Notes under the pieces: model-generated | What the model was told of the DNA's origin: nothing | What the model saw: only the letters and a program-made list of their open reading frames with translations | The model's database searches: none | Translations under genes and position numbers: made by a program | Source of the DNA: Phaeosaccion multiseriatum | Taxonomy: Eukaryota; Ochrophyta, other classes | NCBI GenBank assembly: GCA_965112735.1 | Contig: OZ218952.1 | Location: 2,604,001 to 2,668,000, forward strand | Direction of reading: 5' to 3' | DNA: 64,000 nucleotides | Part shown: positions 32,533 through 50,746 of the stretch, piece by piece | Layout of the letters: the number at the start of each line of letters is the position of its first letter | Numbering within the stretch: position 1 is the first letter of the stretch

Positions 32533-35446
32533 TCACTTGTCCTCGATGGAAGCGACAGACACAACTCGATACCGTGTGCCCGAGGGCAGCCCATAGGGGT
32601 TGGAGTCCTCCCCCCGAGATGCCCTCTCGTCCTCCACCTCCACCACCACCCCCAAGACGCAGAACCACTTAAAGTGCGGCGTGTCCCCTGCCTCCACGAG
32701 GGCCTTACTCTCATCTGAGAGGTAGTGGTTAGGGCAGTTCACTGCGCAAGTCAACAGACATACGAGTGATGGCGATGCAGAAAGAATGTTTCCCAAGTCC
32801 ACAAATGCACACGTTTACAGGGGGGGGGGTGCGTTAGTTGGTTGGTTGGTTGGTTGGTTGGTGCGAGGGACAAAACAACCAGCGGAAAGGAAAGGTAACG
32901 AGGGGAGAGGACAGGAACAAGAGGAGCTCTAGCAGTAGTAGTGGCAGCGGGAGTGATGGGTGGTGGTGGCAGCAGCAGCAGCAGCAGGGGAGGGGGAAGG
33001 ACACTGAGAAGAGATGGATGGGGGAATGGGGCACACACACGTTGCAATCACGTGAGCCGTCGTCTCCACAAAAAAACGGACAACCTACCATTGAACGCCA
33101 CAAAGTGTCCACTTGACGTGGGGAAGAACAAGGCCAAGTCACCAGCCGCAAACGAACGGAACGAAATGCCCTTCTCAGTCGGGTGCTGCTGCAAGCCCTC
33201 CTCGGCTGCGAGAGACTCCCCTGTTCCTCCTCCTCCTCCTCCTGCTGCTGCTGCTGGCGACGGTATGGAAGAGGAAGACACCGGTGATGCAGGTGGAGGC
33301 GGCAAGGCCACGTTCACCTCCCGCCAGGCCCCTCCTCCCAAAACTTTCGCACCTCCACTCGCCACACGTGCAAACATCTCAGCTTCCCGCTGCGCCTTGT
33401 CGGGTGACGGCACAGCCACCGGGTTAGGTGCTGCGCTGAGGGGATGCCCTCCCCCGTAACCCCGTCCACCCACGCTGCGGGGGGGTGGGGTCACGCCATT
33501 TTCGCCCCCTCCGCCCTGCCTCTCCTCCCCAGGCTGCTGCTGCGACCGGTGGTGCTGCTGCTGGGGATACTGCTGTTGCTTCTGCTGCTGCCACTGCTCG
33601 CTTCCCTGCTCCTCGTGGCCCTTCTGCTGCCTCTCCTCCTCCTGCTGCAACTCCAGGGCGCAAAGGCGACTGAGGACATCGGAAAGGTCGCTAACGAGTG
33701 CATCCGTGGCGGCACCGAGGCGCTGCCCTGCGCTCTTGCTCGGCCACGTGCCCCCCTCTGGCCCTTCTGTTGTGGCTGCTTTATCACCAACTGCTGCGGT
33801 TGCTGCTGCGGGTACCGCCAGTGGTGATGCTGCTTCTGCCGCTGCTGAAGTGGCGTTGCACCACGTCCTTCTTGCAAACATGGTATTCCGTGCCAACTCT
33901 TCTATACTTTCCGCCTGCTCTGTCATGTACTATATCAGATGGATCAAAGACAGCGCAAATTCGCACCAAGCATGTAGCAAGGATGAGCAACAACACCACA
34001 TGGTGAGCGCGAGGGTGAGGGCGAGGGCGAGTAGGCAGGGGGTCAGGTCTGAGACACTGGGTACGAGGGAGCGGGACGCACGCCACGTCTCACCACTGGG
34101 AAAGACTTGTCATCCACTGCTATCCCAAGTCAGAAGGCCAGGCTCCTTGAATGCACCTGCCTCACCTCCCAATCTCCTGACCCCTGCTTACACACCCCCA
34201 TCTCCCTCCCTCCCTCCCTCCCTCCCTCCCACCCTCCCATCACCGTTACCTGAGCCTGTTCCCGGTCCCGCGCCTCGAGCAGCTTCGCCTTGCGCTCGGC
34301 CTTCGCTGCCCGGTGGTGCCAGAAGTTGATTTGCTCTTCCGCCGCCCTCAGTCTCCTCCGCACCACCATCAGCTCCTCCGCGACAGGCGAGTGGTCCCCG
34401 TACGCATCGACTGGTGATACAGCAGCAGTGGTTGGTGCAGTATCGGTATTTGGTGCAGCAGCAGTAGGAGGAGGGGGAGGAGGAGGAGAGGTGCCGGAGA
34501 CAGCGGCATCACTTCTGAGCGCGTGGCTGCTTGAAGAGGAGGAGGACATTCTGCTTCCACCGCTGCTGCTACCAGTGCTCTGTTTGCTGTCAGCAGCAGT
34601 CCTTTCCTCAAGAGGGGCGTTATGCCTGCCGCCGCTCTCCTGAGGTCCTCCTCCTGTGCCCCCTACTGCTTCCTGCTCGCCTGATGCACTGCCCTCGTCC
34701 TCATTGGCGCTGGCGTTCGAAGAGCGTGAAACTATCCGTTCGTCGCCCAACATACCGCCACTGCCGCTGCTGATACTGCTGCTGCTGCTCCCGCTAAAGA
34801 GGATGGTCCCACCTGCAAGGGGGATCTCGGCCAAAGAGAAGCGGCGAAAGGAGGCAATATCCTCTTCATCGTCCACAGCAGTAGTAGAAGCAGTAGCAGA
34901 AGCAGTAGAAGCTGCAGTAATAGCAGCAGCAGCAGCCCAGCGGACATCAGCGCCCTGGTCCTCCTCCTCGTTCTTCTCCTGCGCCGTCACTGCGGAAGGG
35001 GCAAGTATGCTGCTGCTCAGAGCGGGGGCACAGGGGCCCGGCAGGCTGGACGCCATGATGACATTGCTGCCAGCAGGGCTGGGGGCGAGGCGAGGAGCGC
35101 TCGCGGGCGGGCCTCCACTACTGTCCACCTCAAGCATGGACCAGTTGAAGGCCGAGTTCTTACGCTCCGGCTGCTGCCGAGAGCTGCTGCTGCTGCTGCT
35201 GATGCCGGCAACAGAGTCCACTGAGCCCAGATCGTTTCCCTGCTCCCGGAGGAAGTTCGCGAAGTCAGCGTCCAGTGAGAGCGTCGTGGGGGATACAATG
35301 TTGCCTTCGAGGGAGCAGGCCTCCCCCGCAGACTCCTTCCACTCTTCCCCCGCGCCAGCTTCAGCCCCTTCAGCCCCCGGCTGAGGCTGCCGTGACATGG
35401 GAGGCAATATGTTCCAGTCGTCGTCCTCCTTGGGGGGGAGAGACAT
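32533..35446 (-). CDS. ATG11: ATG11/FIP200 claw-domain protein (selective autophagy scaffold candidate), three exons
   Basis: Exons 34250-35446, 33089-33929 and 32533-32741 join to 748 residues. The C-terminal hundred residues match the claw of RB1CC1/FIP200 and Atg11: ISFRSFAAGDLALFFPTSSG, HFVAFN, CPNHYLSDESKALVEAG, WFCVLGVVVEVEDE, PYGLPSGTRYRVVSV. Before it, residues around 360-425 (AEELMVVRRRLRAAEEQINF to EQAESIEELARNTMF) form a coiled coil, shorter than in yeast or animals. The rest is serine-, proline- and glutamine-rich. Two short acidic-aromatic motifs resemble Atg8-interacting motifs: DDDWNIL (W11-L14) and FNWSML followed by EVD (W102-L105). Known claw proteins recruit cargo receptors and the Atg1/ULK kinase; that role is inferred here. 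The stop TGA overlaps a perfect donor-like AAGTGAGT, so a further exon cannot be excluded. Confidence 0.83.
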
Positions 35447-36699
35447 GTTTTTTAGGAGGGGAGAGCTAACAAGAGGAGAGAGGGAAGGAGGAAAGGAAGG
35501 AAAGGAAGGAAGGAATTTTGTATGTCAATTAACCGCCCTGGATGTCAGTAGGACCGAAATTTTTAGTCAATTTTTAATTTTTTTTCATCGGCTGGGGCGC
35601 GTGAGGGAGGAGATGAATACTAGATACAAGGACTATCCCAGACGAAGCGCTTGTGCAAGCTTGAGGAAAACACAGTGAACTCGGGATTAGGCAGCTGAGA
35701 GCGTGCTCGCAGCAGCTTTGTGGCAAGAATTAGCGGGTGAGCTGCAAAGGTGCGTTTTTCGCCAACCTTGGTTTCGAGAGAGAGAGAGGACGGAGGGGGG
35801 TATACCCATAGAGATCAGCCGTGGGCAAGATAGGATCTCTTCTCCAGGAGTATGCGAAACTTTTCATATGCGTCGCATGCTCTTCTGCCTCCAGCTCGTC
35901 GGCAGTTTTGCCCCTGAAGTTAGGGTACTCCACCTTCACAGTTGGATGTCTCTGAGACGTGGACACTGCTCTATTCTACCGATTTTCAGGGCCCATGAGG
36001 GCGTCATCTCGTCCGCAGGACACGTCTGATGACCCCCGTACCGCTGCTGTCCATGGGCGGGGGGCAAGAGGTCTATGGCAGGTCGTCACCCGCGGTGGCC
36101 GAAAAGGTGAGGGCGCACGAGAGGGGGAGAGGGCGTGAGATGGAAGGCTTCGCCTGGCAGTTACGAGCGGGGCAAGAGGGATCAACATCACTCATATATA
36201 GCCTGGCTTGTGACCAAGTTTTAGCTTCAAAGGTCATAATCCCATGTGCAAAATCGCATACGTGTACTCCCCTCTCTTTTGCCTTTGAAGGGTCCTTTTT
36301 GTGAGGTCATGAGCAGCCGATCCCACGCCCTGTCAGAGCATCGGTCTTGCTTAAGGGGCGTAATACTAACTCCCCTGCCCCCTGTTATTGCGGGACGTGG
36401 GTGGTGGGGCTATCGGGGGGACTTCGACATCTTCTCCCGAGGTCACTGCACAGGTGGCGAAGTATGAGGGTGGAGAGGAAAGGGAAGGAACCTTCCCGGC
36501 AGAGTCAAGGGCGACACAAGGTATGTTGTGGCATCTAGTGTGTGAGTTGTCAGATGTCCAACTTTCAGCTTCAGCGAGCTTAACCAGACATGGGAAATCA
36601 CCTCGTGTCCACCTCCCTAATTTTGGCCCCTTCGGTTAGGTCATCACGAGGGTCATTACCGGGGCAGGAGAACGACTGCGGCTACCATCCTGCCTCTCT
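35447..36699. other. Gene-poor region
   Basis: 5' flank of the claw-domain gene and beyond. Only short open frames are present and none shows family similarity. Confidence 0.4.
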
Positions 36700-37320
36700 T
36701 CAGGGAGCGAGAAGGTAAGGAGCAAGGGGTTCACGAGCGGCAGTGGCCAGACGAGCGGGGGGAAGAGAAGCGGGCGTCCAGATAGAAGTCAAGCTTATCC
36801 GCCTCGTCGTCCACCCCGGGGGACGCCGTTGCTGCACGATCAGCTGCAGCTCCTCCTGGCTACTGCGGATGAGCGTGCTCGTATTGAAGCCTACCAGCCA
36901 CGAGTGAGAGAAGCTCAATCAAGCAGCAGCTGGACGCGCCATCGGCTGCCGAGGCGGCCATGGGAGCTGAGCCGGAGAAAGGGGGGGGGGTAGCGTGCTG
37001 TTGCTGTGGATGGTGGTGTTCGTCGTGGCACATGGTCGAAAAGCGAGAATGACTCAGGGGCGACAGGACGATGAGCCGCAAGGCCATACTCAAGTCGCTG
37101 ACCGCCCTGTATGCAGAGAAAGTGGGGTGGAGGCCGTGGCAGGGGGGTTAGGAGCTGCCAGAGGAGGGCTTGGCGGGCTACCGAGACGGATTTCGCAGGT
37201 AAGACGGAGCCTCGTGCAGCATCTATAGTAGCAGTAGCCGTAGCAGCACCGATAAGGGGAGGAGGGGCAGTGTGTGTACAGTTGGAGCTGCCCATCCGTG
37301 AAATTGGGTTAAAATGACGA
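36700..37320 (-). other. Weak coding-like segments, unassigned
   Basis: On the minus strand a segment near 36,770-36,830 reads VDDEADKLDFYLDARFSSP, and another near 37,000-37,220 is open in two frames. No start, domain or consistent frame could be fixed. It may be remnant coding sequence. Confidence 0.15.
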
Positions 37321-37499
37321 ATATACACATAGATAGCGTTGTAAATCGCATCCTCGCCAAGGAGAGCATGTAAAGAGTACCAAATCGGCGCATGGTCATG
37401 AGGTATAGCCTCGCGTTGTATCTGGCCCATATCTATCGTCATACCCTCTCTTCCCCCTCGATCGAGGGTCAGGATGACGACGAAAAGGGGCCCTTCACA

Positions 37500-38050
37500 C
37501 TTGTAAATTCTCTCCCTCGCTCTGTAGCTCCTGAAAGGACACTTCGAGCTGCCCAGCACTCAGCAGACTATGTATCCCTCAAGGCTTCTCAAGGGTTTCA
37601 TCTCTCGTGGTCTGCTGGTCGCACACGCTCCTCCCTCTCCTCACCATTTTTGAGGTGAAAACTGCTGCCATAAGTGTTTCCATCTCGCCTCACCCCTTCT
37701 GCTCCACAGCACCTGCAATCGCACTCTTAGCTGCTCAACGTCGACTTCCATATGTGGGTCGCAGTCTGCTCAAAGCCATTCCTCCCTCATGGGCTCTTGC
37801 TCGCACACGCTCTTCCCCCACTCCCCCCTTGTTTGAGGCCCAAATTCCCGCCAAGGCAACGGACATTTCAGCTCCACATGTTAGCCCACTATCTCCTAAG
37901 ACCGCGCTCCCAGCTTCACATCGGCTATTTGACTACATAATCCGTATTCAGCCCGAAGATTATCACCTCTTGTGTGAGCTACGCCTCTCTCTTTCTCCCT
38001 TCTTCAGGGGCAAAGATCTCGTCAACATAGCAGCACATTTCACCTCCTAA
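37500..38050 (+). repeat. Three imperfect tandem copies of a roughly 185-bp unit
   Basis: Conceptual translations of three successive segments align: APERTLRAAQHSADYVS with AGRTRSSLSSPFLR; APAIALLAAQRRLPYVGR with LARTRSSPTPPLFEA; and KTALPASHRLFDYI with LCELRLSLSPFFRG. The DNA copies (starting near 37,525, 37,710 and 37,895) are diverged but colinear, each ending with a cttcctccc-like pyrimidine stretch and ttgaggc/tcagggg. The frame is broken between copies. Confidence 0.45.
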
Positions 38051-38681
38051 ATCGCTCTATACAGACGCAACAATCAGACTTTAAGCTGCTCAACATCTAG
38101 AATACTGTCTTTGCCTCAGATCTCCCGAAGCGCTTCGCCTGTGGTGCTCTGTAGCGTGCGTAATACCTCTTTTCCTGAGCCCACTCAAAATGTTGATTCT
38201 ACTGATCTTCTACTGACATCCAGGGCGGTTAATTGACATACAAGGGTTCTCCTGACGGGCGCGTTCTAAGTTGTTGTTACAATCTTTCCTCTTCCTTCTC
38301 TCTGCTATCTCTCTACTCTTCTGGTGAGAGTCTGCATATCTGCTGCTTGTGATTTCTATTGCTATGCTATGGCTGCTTTAGCAGGACCTTGTAAGAAAAA
38401 GAAAGGTTACTCTCCAGAACTCACCTCCTGCCCTCCCCACGGCTTTCAACGAAACTAATGGAACCAACAACACCTTTGTCTCGCCCCTGCTGTCTTCCCA
38501 TCACCTGAACTCAACACAGCGTACTACCTGAATATCACAATAGGTACTTCTTTTTTTGGCTTCCTGAAGAGTGAGCCTCTCCCCGGAGGAGTGGTGGGGT
38601 GCGAGGGGTAAGAGGGGCCTTGGGCGCGAGGTGTAGAGGGGCCTTGGGCGCGAGGTGTAAGAGGGGCCTTGGTCGAGAAGT

Positions 38682-45952
<7,271 letters not shown>

Positions 45953-46770
45953 AGGCGCTTGTAGAGGTCTTCTACCATGGCACAACCAAAAGATCTTGAG
46001 GCGCCTCTACCTACCCCTTTTAGGTATACCCTAACTACTTATAAATATTACATTCTGGAGAAGGGAGGGAACGAGTGGGGTGGGGTGGGCAGAGAGCATG
46101 GATTAGGAGTACCTTTTGTTCAACTAACAAGTTTGCATAGGAGTCTTCCCGAAGGCGGACTTTACCTGCCTTCCTGGAGTGTATCTCACCTTACCATTGC
46201 TACACATAACCTTACATCATGAATACCTTGAAACAATCGTCTTGTGCAAAAATACCAAACATGTATTGACCCTTACAAGCGTTCAGCACGTTTGCGTGAG
46301 TGCGTTGTACCAAAATGTCCAAGTCAAGCCGCGAGGCACTGCTCCAAACGGTTGTGCTTCTCTCCTGTTCTTCTCATCCATCATCCTGTCGTCAACTCTC
46401 ATTTGTGTACGTAAATGTCTGTCGTGGAAGAGCTGCTGTCTGTCCACGGCGAGGATACAAAACAATGGAAGCGAGGCATAGAAAGGTGACGTCGAGCCCC
46501 GTTTTGATGCCTTCTTTTTTGTGTGGCCATCCTTTCCGTGGGTACACAGTACTACGTAGTACATCGTAGCTCCTCCACAACTGACCAGTGCAGTGACGTC
46601 TCCATGAGCCATACGCGTGGTCGATCCTCCATCCCTACTTGAGCGACAGGCAGGGAAGGGACCAGCACCCCCCCCCCCTCGCTCAGTCGTATGCAAGATC
46701 CCCTTTATGCTTCATCCATGCCCATGCTCATGCTCTGCCTTGTATACCCATGCGTGTTGGTGGTTCATCA
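45953..46770. other. Convergent intergenic region between PKG and JmjC genes
   Basis: 3' flanks of both genes. Just after the PKG stop there is a second, diverged copy of the end of its last exon (45,969-46,008). No other coding sequence was recognised. Confidence 0.5.
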
Positions 46771-47718
46771 TCACGGTGCTGCTGCAGCCAACAACGGCAA
46801 CGTCCTGCGCTTGCCCCACCAGAAGCTCGCGGAGAAGCTCACCTCCCGTGCCTCGATAAAGTGCCACCACAAGGGGGGTATGTAGAGCACCTCTCCCTCC
46901 CGGAGTACACCCGTCAGCCGCGGCACCGATGCAAACAGGGGAAAGGCGGTGGAATCGGGGTTCTGGTCGGAATAGCAGGTAGGAAAGGTAGTAGGCCGAC
47001 CAATTAAACAAGTCAAAGCATGAGGGGAGGAGGAGTAGGCAGGAGGGAGGAGGGAGCAAATCCCCGAGTACTTCATATTATAAAAAGTGCAGTGGGAGGC
47101 AGGTCTGCCTTTACCCAACTCCCCTTCCCTGCCTTAGTATACACACACCTGTACCTGAATAGCTCCCATCGCTTCTCTCACCTTGCAATCGACTTGGCTG
47201 GTGTTGCCCATGATGCCGCCGTGTGGGTACAGCTTGGAGGAGTGGGCGGGATCCATCAGCTCCACTGACTTACTGCCCACCACCTGCAAGAGGGGCAGTC
47301 ATTCGGAATAATGGGCAACAATAGCATTGAATGCGAATGTGAGATGGCGGGTGGACGAGTGGGACGGGGAAGGCCACAGTCACAGTGAGTCAGTTGGTCA
47401 GCCAGCCAGCCAGTTAGCCAGTCAGCCAGTCAGCCAGTCAGTAAGTCAGTAAGTCAGTGAGTCAGTCATTCAGCCTGTCACTCTCCACTTACCTGCGCCA
47501 GCAGATTGTGGTAAGGGTCGTTGTGCAGGGGAGACACGGTGTTACCCGGTCCGAACCACTGGTGATATCGGTCGTATAGGAGACAAAGCCAAGGAGGAGG
47601 AGGGGAAGACACGCCATCGTCCAAGCAAAGGACAAGAGGCAGGAGCAGAGGGGAGAAAGGAGGTGAGTCAATGTGTGGCTAGGAGTGGCGCCTCTCGTCT
47701 ATCTTATCTATCTGTCTG

Positions 47719-47797
<79 letters not shown>

Positions 47798-49731
47798 GTC
47801 TATCTATCTATTTACCTATCTATCTATCTATCTATCCTTCTTTCTATCCATCCATCCATCTATCGGGTGACTTATCGATCCAAAAAGCCGTCCTCTGCCC
47901 ACTCACTCACCGCGTTGATGGCCACCTCCCCCCCCTCCACGTCCTCCTCCTCGTCGCTGAGAGCGAGTGCGCAGTAGTCAGGCACGACGATGTCCGCCTT
48001 GAGAGAGGGCACTTGCTCAAAGAGTTCGTGTTGTGCGAGATAGCCCACCACTTGCCCTTCAACGCCGCCCGTACTGCTGCTGCTCCCACCCCTGCTATCA
48101 GCGCCAAGCGCAGCCTCTGCTAGGCATGAGGGAGCAGGGACGTCTGGATCTTTCTGTCTCTGAACACCAGCACCGGCACCAGCCCCAGCACCAGCCCCAG
48201 CACCAGCACCACCAGCACCACCAGCACCATCAGCACCAGTAGCAGCACCACCACCAGTACCACCAGCTGCAGCAGGGCCCTCGATATGGCGCTCGATGAA
48301 GTCCCCGAGGGTCATGAGTGTCTGGCTCCAGCCCTCCTCCATGTAGCTGCTGCCCAGCTCCACAGGCACTGTGCGATGCCCAGCCGTCTTTTTGAGGTAG
48401 TCCATGTCTCGCCAGCAGCGCCGCCCCCCCCCCTCCTTCCGCCCATCCCCCCCGTCCGGCTGATGTACCACCAACTGCTGCGGCTGCTGCAAGGCCGGCC
48501 AGTGCCCGATGGCGCCCTCCAAGATGACGGGGGTGGAGGTTTCCATGAAGTCGCGCAGGAAGCTCAGCATGGAGGGACTCCGCACTCGGCGGATAGGCCC
48601 GGTAGCCGGAGGAGGAGGAGCAGGAGGAGGAGGAGCAGGAGCAGAAGTGACAGGGGAGGAGGAGGAGGAGGAGGAGGAGGAGGAGGAGGAGGAGGAGGAG
48701 GAGACGGCGCCCGCTGCAGGAGGCGTTGGTAGTTTTCGCGCGGTATCGTCCTGCCCTACCCCACTCGTGTGATTGCTGGTGTCCCTCTTGCCGCAAGCTT
48801 CTCCCGCGTCTCGCTTGGTCCCCCTCCCCCTTCCTCCCCAGCCCCCGAAGTCTGCCGGTCCGAGTGCTTGTGCTTGTGCTGGTGCTGTAGTATTGCCACT
48901 GTCATGAATCGCATCAATCAATGCATTGGCGACGCTCTTATGAGAAGGCCCTCCGAGAAGAAGGCCCATATCGAGTTCACGCAGCACCGCCGCCAGCAAC
49001 AAGGCCTCCTCCTCCTCCTCCTCCTCCTCCTCCTCCTCCTCCTCCTCCCCCCTACTCTGCTGGCTCTTTGGGCCTCCCCCCTGTCCAGGTCCGCCCCCCC
49101 CTTGTCCCTCTCCCCTCTTTTCCCGTGGTGGTATCATCTTGTTCATCATCATGACAGCAGCAGCGGCCGCACTGCAGCTAGCCAGCCCATAGACCAGGCG
49201 GTGGTGCTTCCCGACCTGGTGCCAGGAGGGCCCACTGTGTAGCCTCTCCCACGCAAACTCGCGAGCCTCTACCGCTGCCTCACGCGCCTCCCACCACAGC
49301 TGCTGCTGCTGTTGCTCCTGCTGCTCGGCAGCACTCGATCTAGTAGCAGTAGGGTTGGTAGCGGCGGCAAGTCCGTTCGCGAGAGCGGCGAGACTCTTCT
49401 CCAAGAGTTGCACGCAGAGATGCGCTCCGTCCTCCGCGAGCGCCGCCGCATCCGCAGGAGGCAGCGCTAAGCTACAGCAGTCGCGTCCTGACCGGAGTGA
49501 GAGTGCACCATCGCCATACTCAGACGGCAGGTACTGCTTCAACACGCTCAAGACGCCTTGTTGCCTTTGCTCCGGAGGCGACGGATCCGTCTCTGAGGCA
49601 AAGTGCTGATCCTCAGGCTCCCTCCCTCCATCACTGTCACCGTCGTCGCTACTACTACCAGATCCGCTTCCACCTCTTCGCCTGCGTTTCCGGTTCCGCC
49701 TCTCCAACAGGCGCAAGGTGGCTGCCTTCAT
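46771..49731 (-). CDS. KDM8: JmjC-domain 2-oxoglutarate/Fe(II) oxygenase, JMJD5/KDM8-like, four exons
   Basis: Exons 47911-49731, 47493-47558, 47182-47283 and 46771-46962 join in phase 0 to 726 residues. The JmjC core is JMJD5-like: [66 protein letters not shown] with the H-x-D iron pair (about H619 and D621), [11 protein letters not shown], and [19 protein letters not shown] with the distal histidine (about H697). JMJD5 acts as an arginyl hydroxylase or histone-tail enzyme in nuclei; its activity here is inferred. The N-terminal 400 residues are mostly low-complexity with long E, S, G and GAG-type runs, around a helical region ([20 protein letters not shown]) like that of JMJD5. Intron 1 carries a long (TCTA)n tract. 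It is divergent from CTF8. Confidence 0.93.
47380..47480. repeat. (CAGT/CAGC)n tract in JmjC-gene intron 2
   Basis: Degenerate run of gtcagtcagc/cagccagcc units between exons 3 and 2 of the JmjC gene. Confidence 0.8.
47700..47842. repeat. (TCTA)n microsatellite in JmjC-gene intron 1
   Basis: About 33 nearly perfect TCTA units with a few tctg and ttta interruptions, between exon 1 (ends 47911) and exon 2 (starts 47558). Confidence 0.95.
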
Positions 49732-49839
49732 CGCTTGGTGGGGCCAAGCGATACAGCCAAGCTGTGGGGAGCAGGTTGATTACTTTTATCCCCCCTTTTT
49801 TCCACTTTTGCTTTGAAAGGAGTGAGCCAAGAAAAGAGA
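49732..49839. promoter_or_regulatory. 108-bp divergent gap between JmjC gene and CTF8
   Basis: The two start codons are only 108 bp apart, head to head. Both 5' UTRs and promoters must fit here or overlap. It includes a T-rich run and no recognised motif. Confidence 0.45.
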
Positions 49840-50746
49840 ATGAGCAGTATCAAGAGCATCCCGGTGACGCTTGAGGCAACGGAGGGGGAGGAAGACGAGA
49901 AAGGAGGCGCAGAGGACCAGCAGCAGCAGGAGGAGGAGCACGAGCAGGGTGAGGAGCGAGGCCACAGCAAGGGAAGCAAGAGGGCGAGGGAAGGAGCCAA
50001 GGTCATACCAGAGTGGTCCATGGTGGAGCTGCAGGGGGAAATCAAGTGCTCCGCCCCGCTGAGCGGGCAGCTGCTGGGGCACCTGTCAAAGGCGGCCAAC
50101 GTGAGTGGGGCGAAGGAGAAATTTGAGCCAAATATGCTGCTACCCCATCCCACTCATCGTGGTGCCTCTTTCCCTCTCCTATATCACACAGGGCAATCCC
50201 ACGCTTATCATAAACAACAACAAAATGGAGGGAAAGGTACGAGAGAACGCAGCGGAAACAACCGAATGAATCGAACGCCTTCACTTACACCCCCTCGCCT
50301 CCCTCCTTCGATCCTCTCGTTTCGTCTCCTATCCATGACCTTCTACATTGGCTGAATCTACCCCATGACAATAGGTGACTAGTTTGCCCAAGCCCATGCT
50401 CGTCTTTAAGCGCATTCGCCGCGAGCCTTCCCCGCAAGACAGCACCACATCCCGTGGGGAGGAGGGCGAGAAGGAGGGCGGCGCTACACAAGGCAAGTGC
50501 TCTGCTTCCCTGCAATACAGCCGTAGGATTGTCGCGCCGCTGCTGTGAGGTGAATGCTCTGGGCCTCCACTAAACGTCGCCTCCCTTGATTGGCCTCTGC
50601 TGTTCTCCCTCCCCTCCCTCCCTCCCCGCACAGCCCCGCTCTCCTCCCCAGCGACCACTTCGTACTCCATAGTGGGGCGTGTTGAGAGCAAGATGCACTT
50701 CAAGAACAGACCGCGGCCCATCATGAACAGCAGCCAGAAGACGTGA
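49840..50746 (+). CDS. CTF8: CTF8, subunit of the alternative RFC-Ctf18 clamp loader, four exons
   Basis: Ctf8 works with Dcc1 and Ctf18 in loading PCNA and in sister-chromatid cohesion. Exons 49840-50100, 50192-50236, 50375-50492 and 50634-50746 join to 178 residues. Family sequence: WSMVELQGEIKCSAPLSGQL, then GNPTLIINNNKMEGK, VTSLPKPMLVFKR, and the C-terminal YSIVGRVESKMHFKNRPRPI, ending at TGA. The first 58 residues are a Q/E-rich extension. To keep the frame, intron 3 must start at ACACAAG/GCAAGT, a GC donor; the nearby GT would put the C terminus out of frame. The start is the first ATG in frame; the open frame further up begins only at TTG. Promoter is shared with the JmjC gene. Confidence 0.88.

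Noticed and set aside
32521-32540. Donor-like GTGAGT at the end of the claw-domain gene as a further splice site
   Set aside because: The claw is normally C-terminal and its last strand is complete before the TGA, so the stop was kept; the alternative is noted in the feature.
34656-35384. 242-residue plus-strand open frame
   Set aside because: Antisense shadow of the first exon of the claw-domain gene; S/L-rich with no domain.
47700-47842. CRISPR-like regular repeats
   Set aside because: Perfect (TCTA)n without spacers: a microsatellite in an intron.
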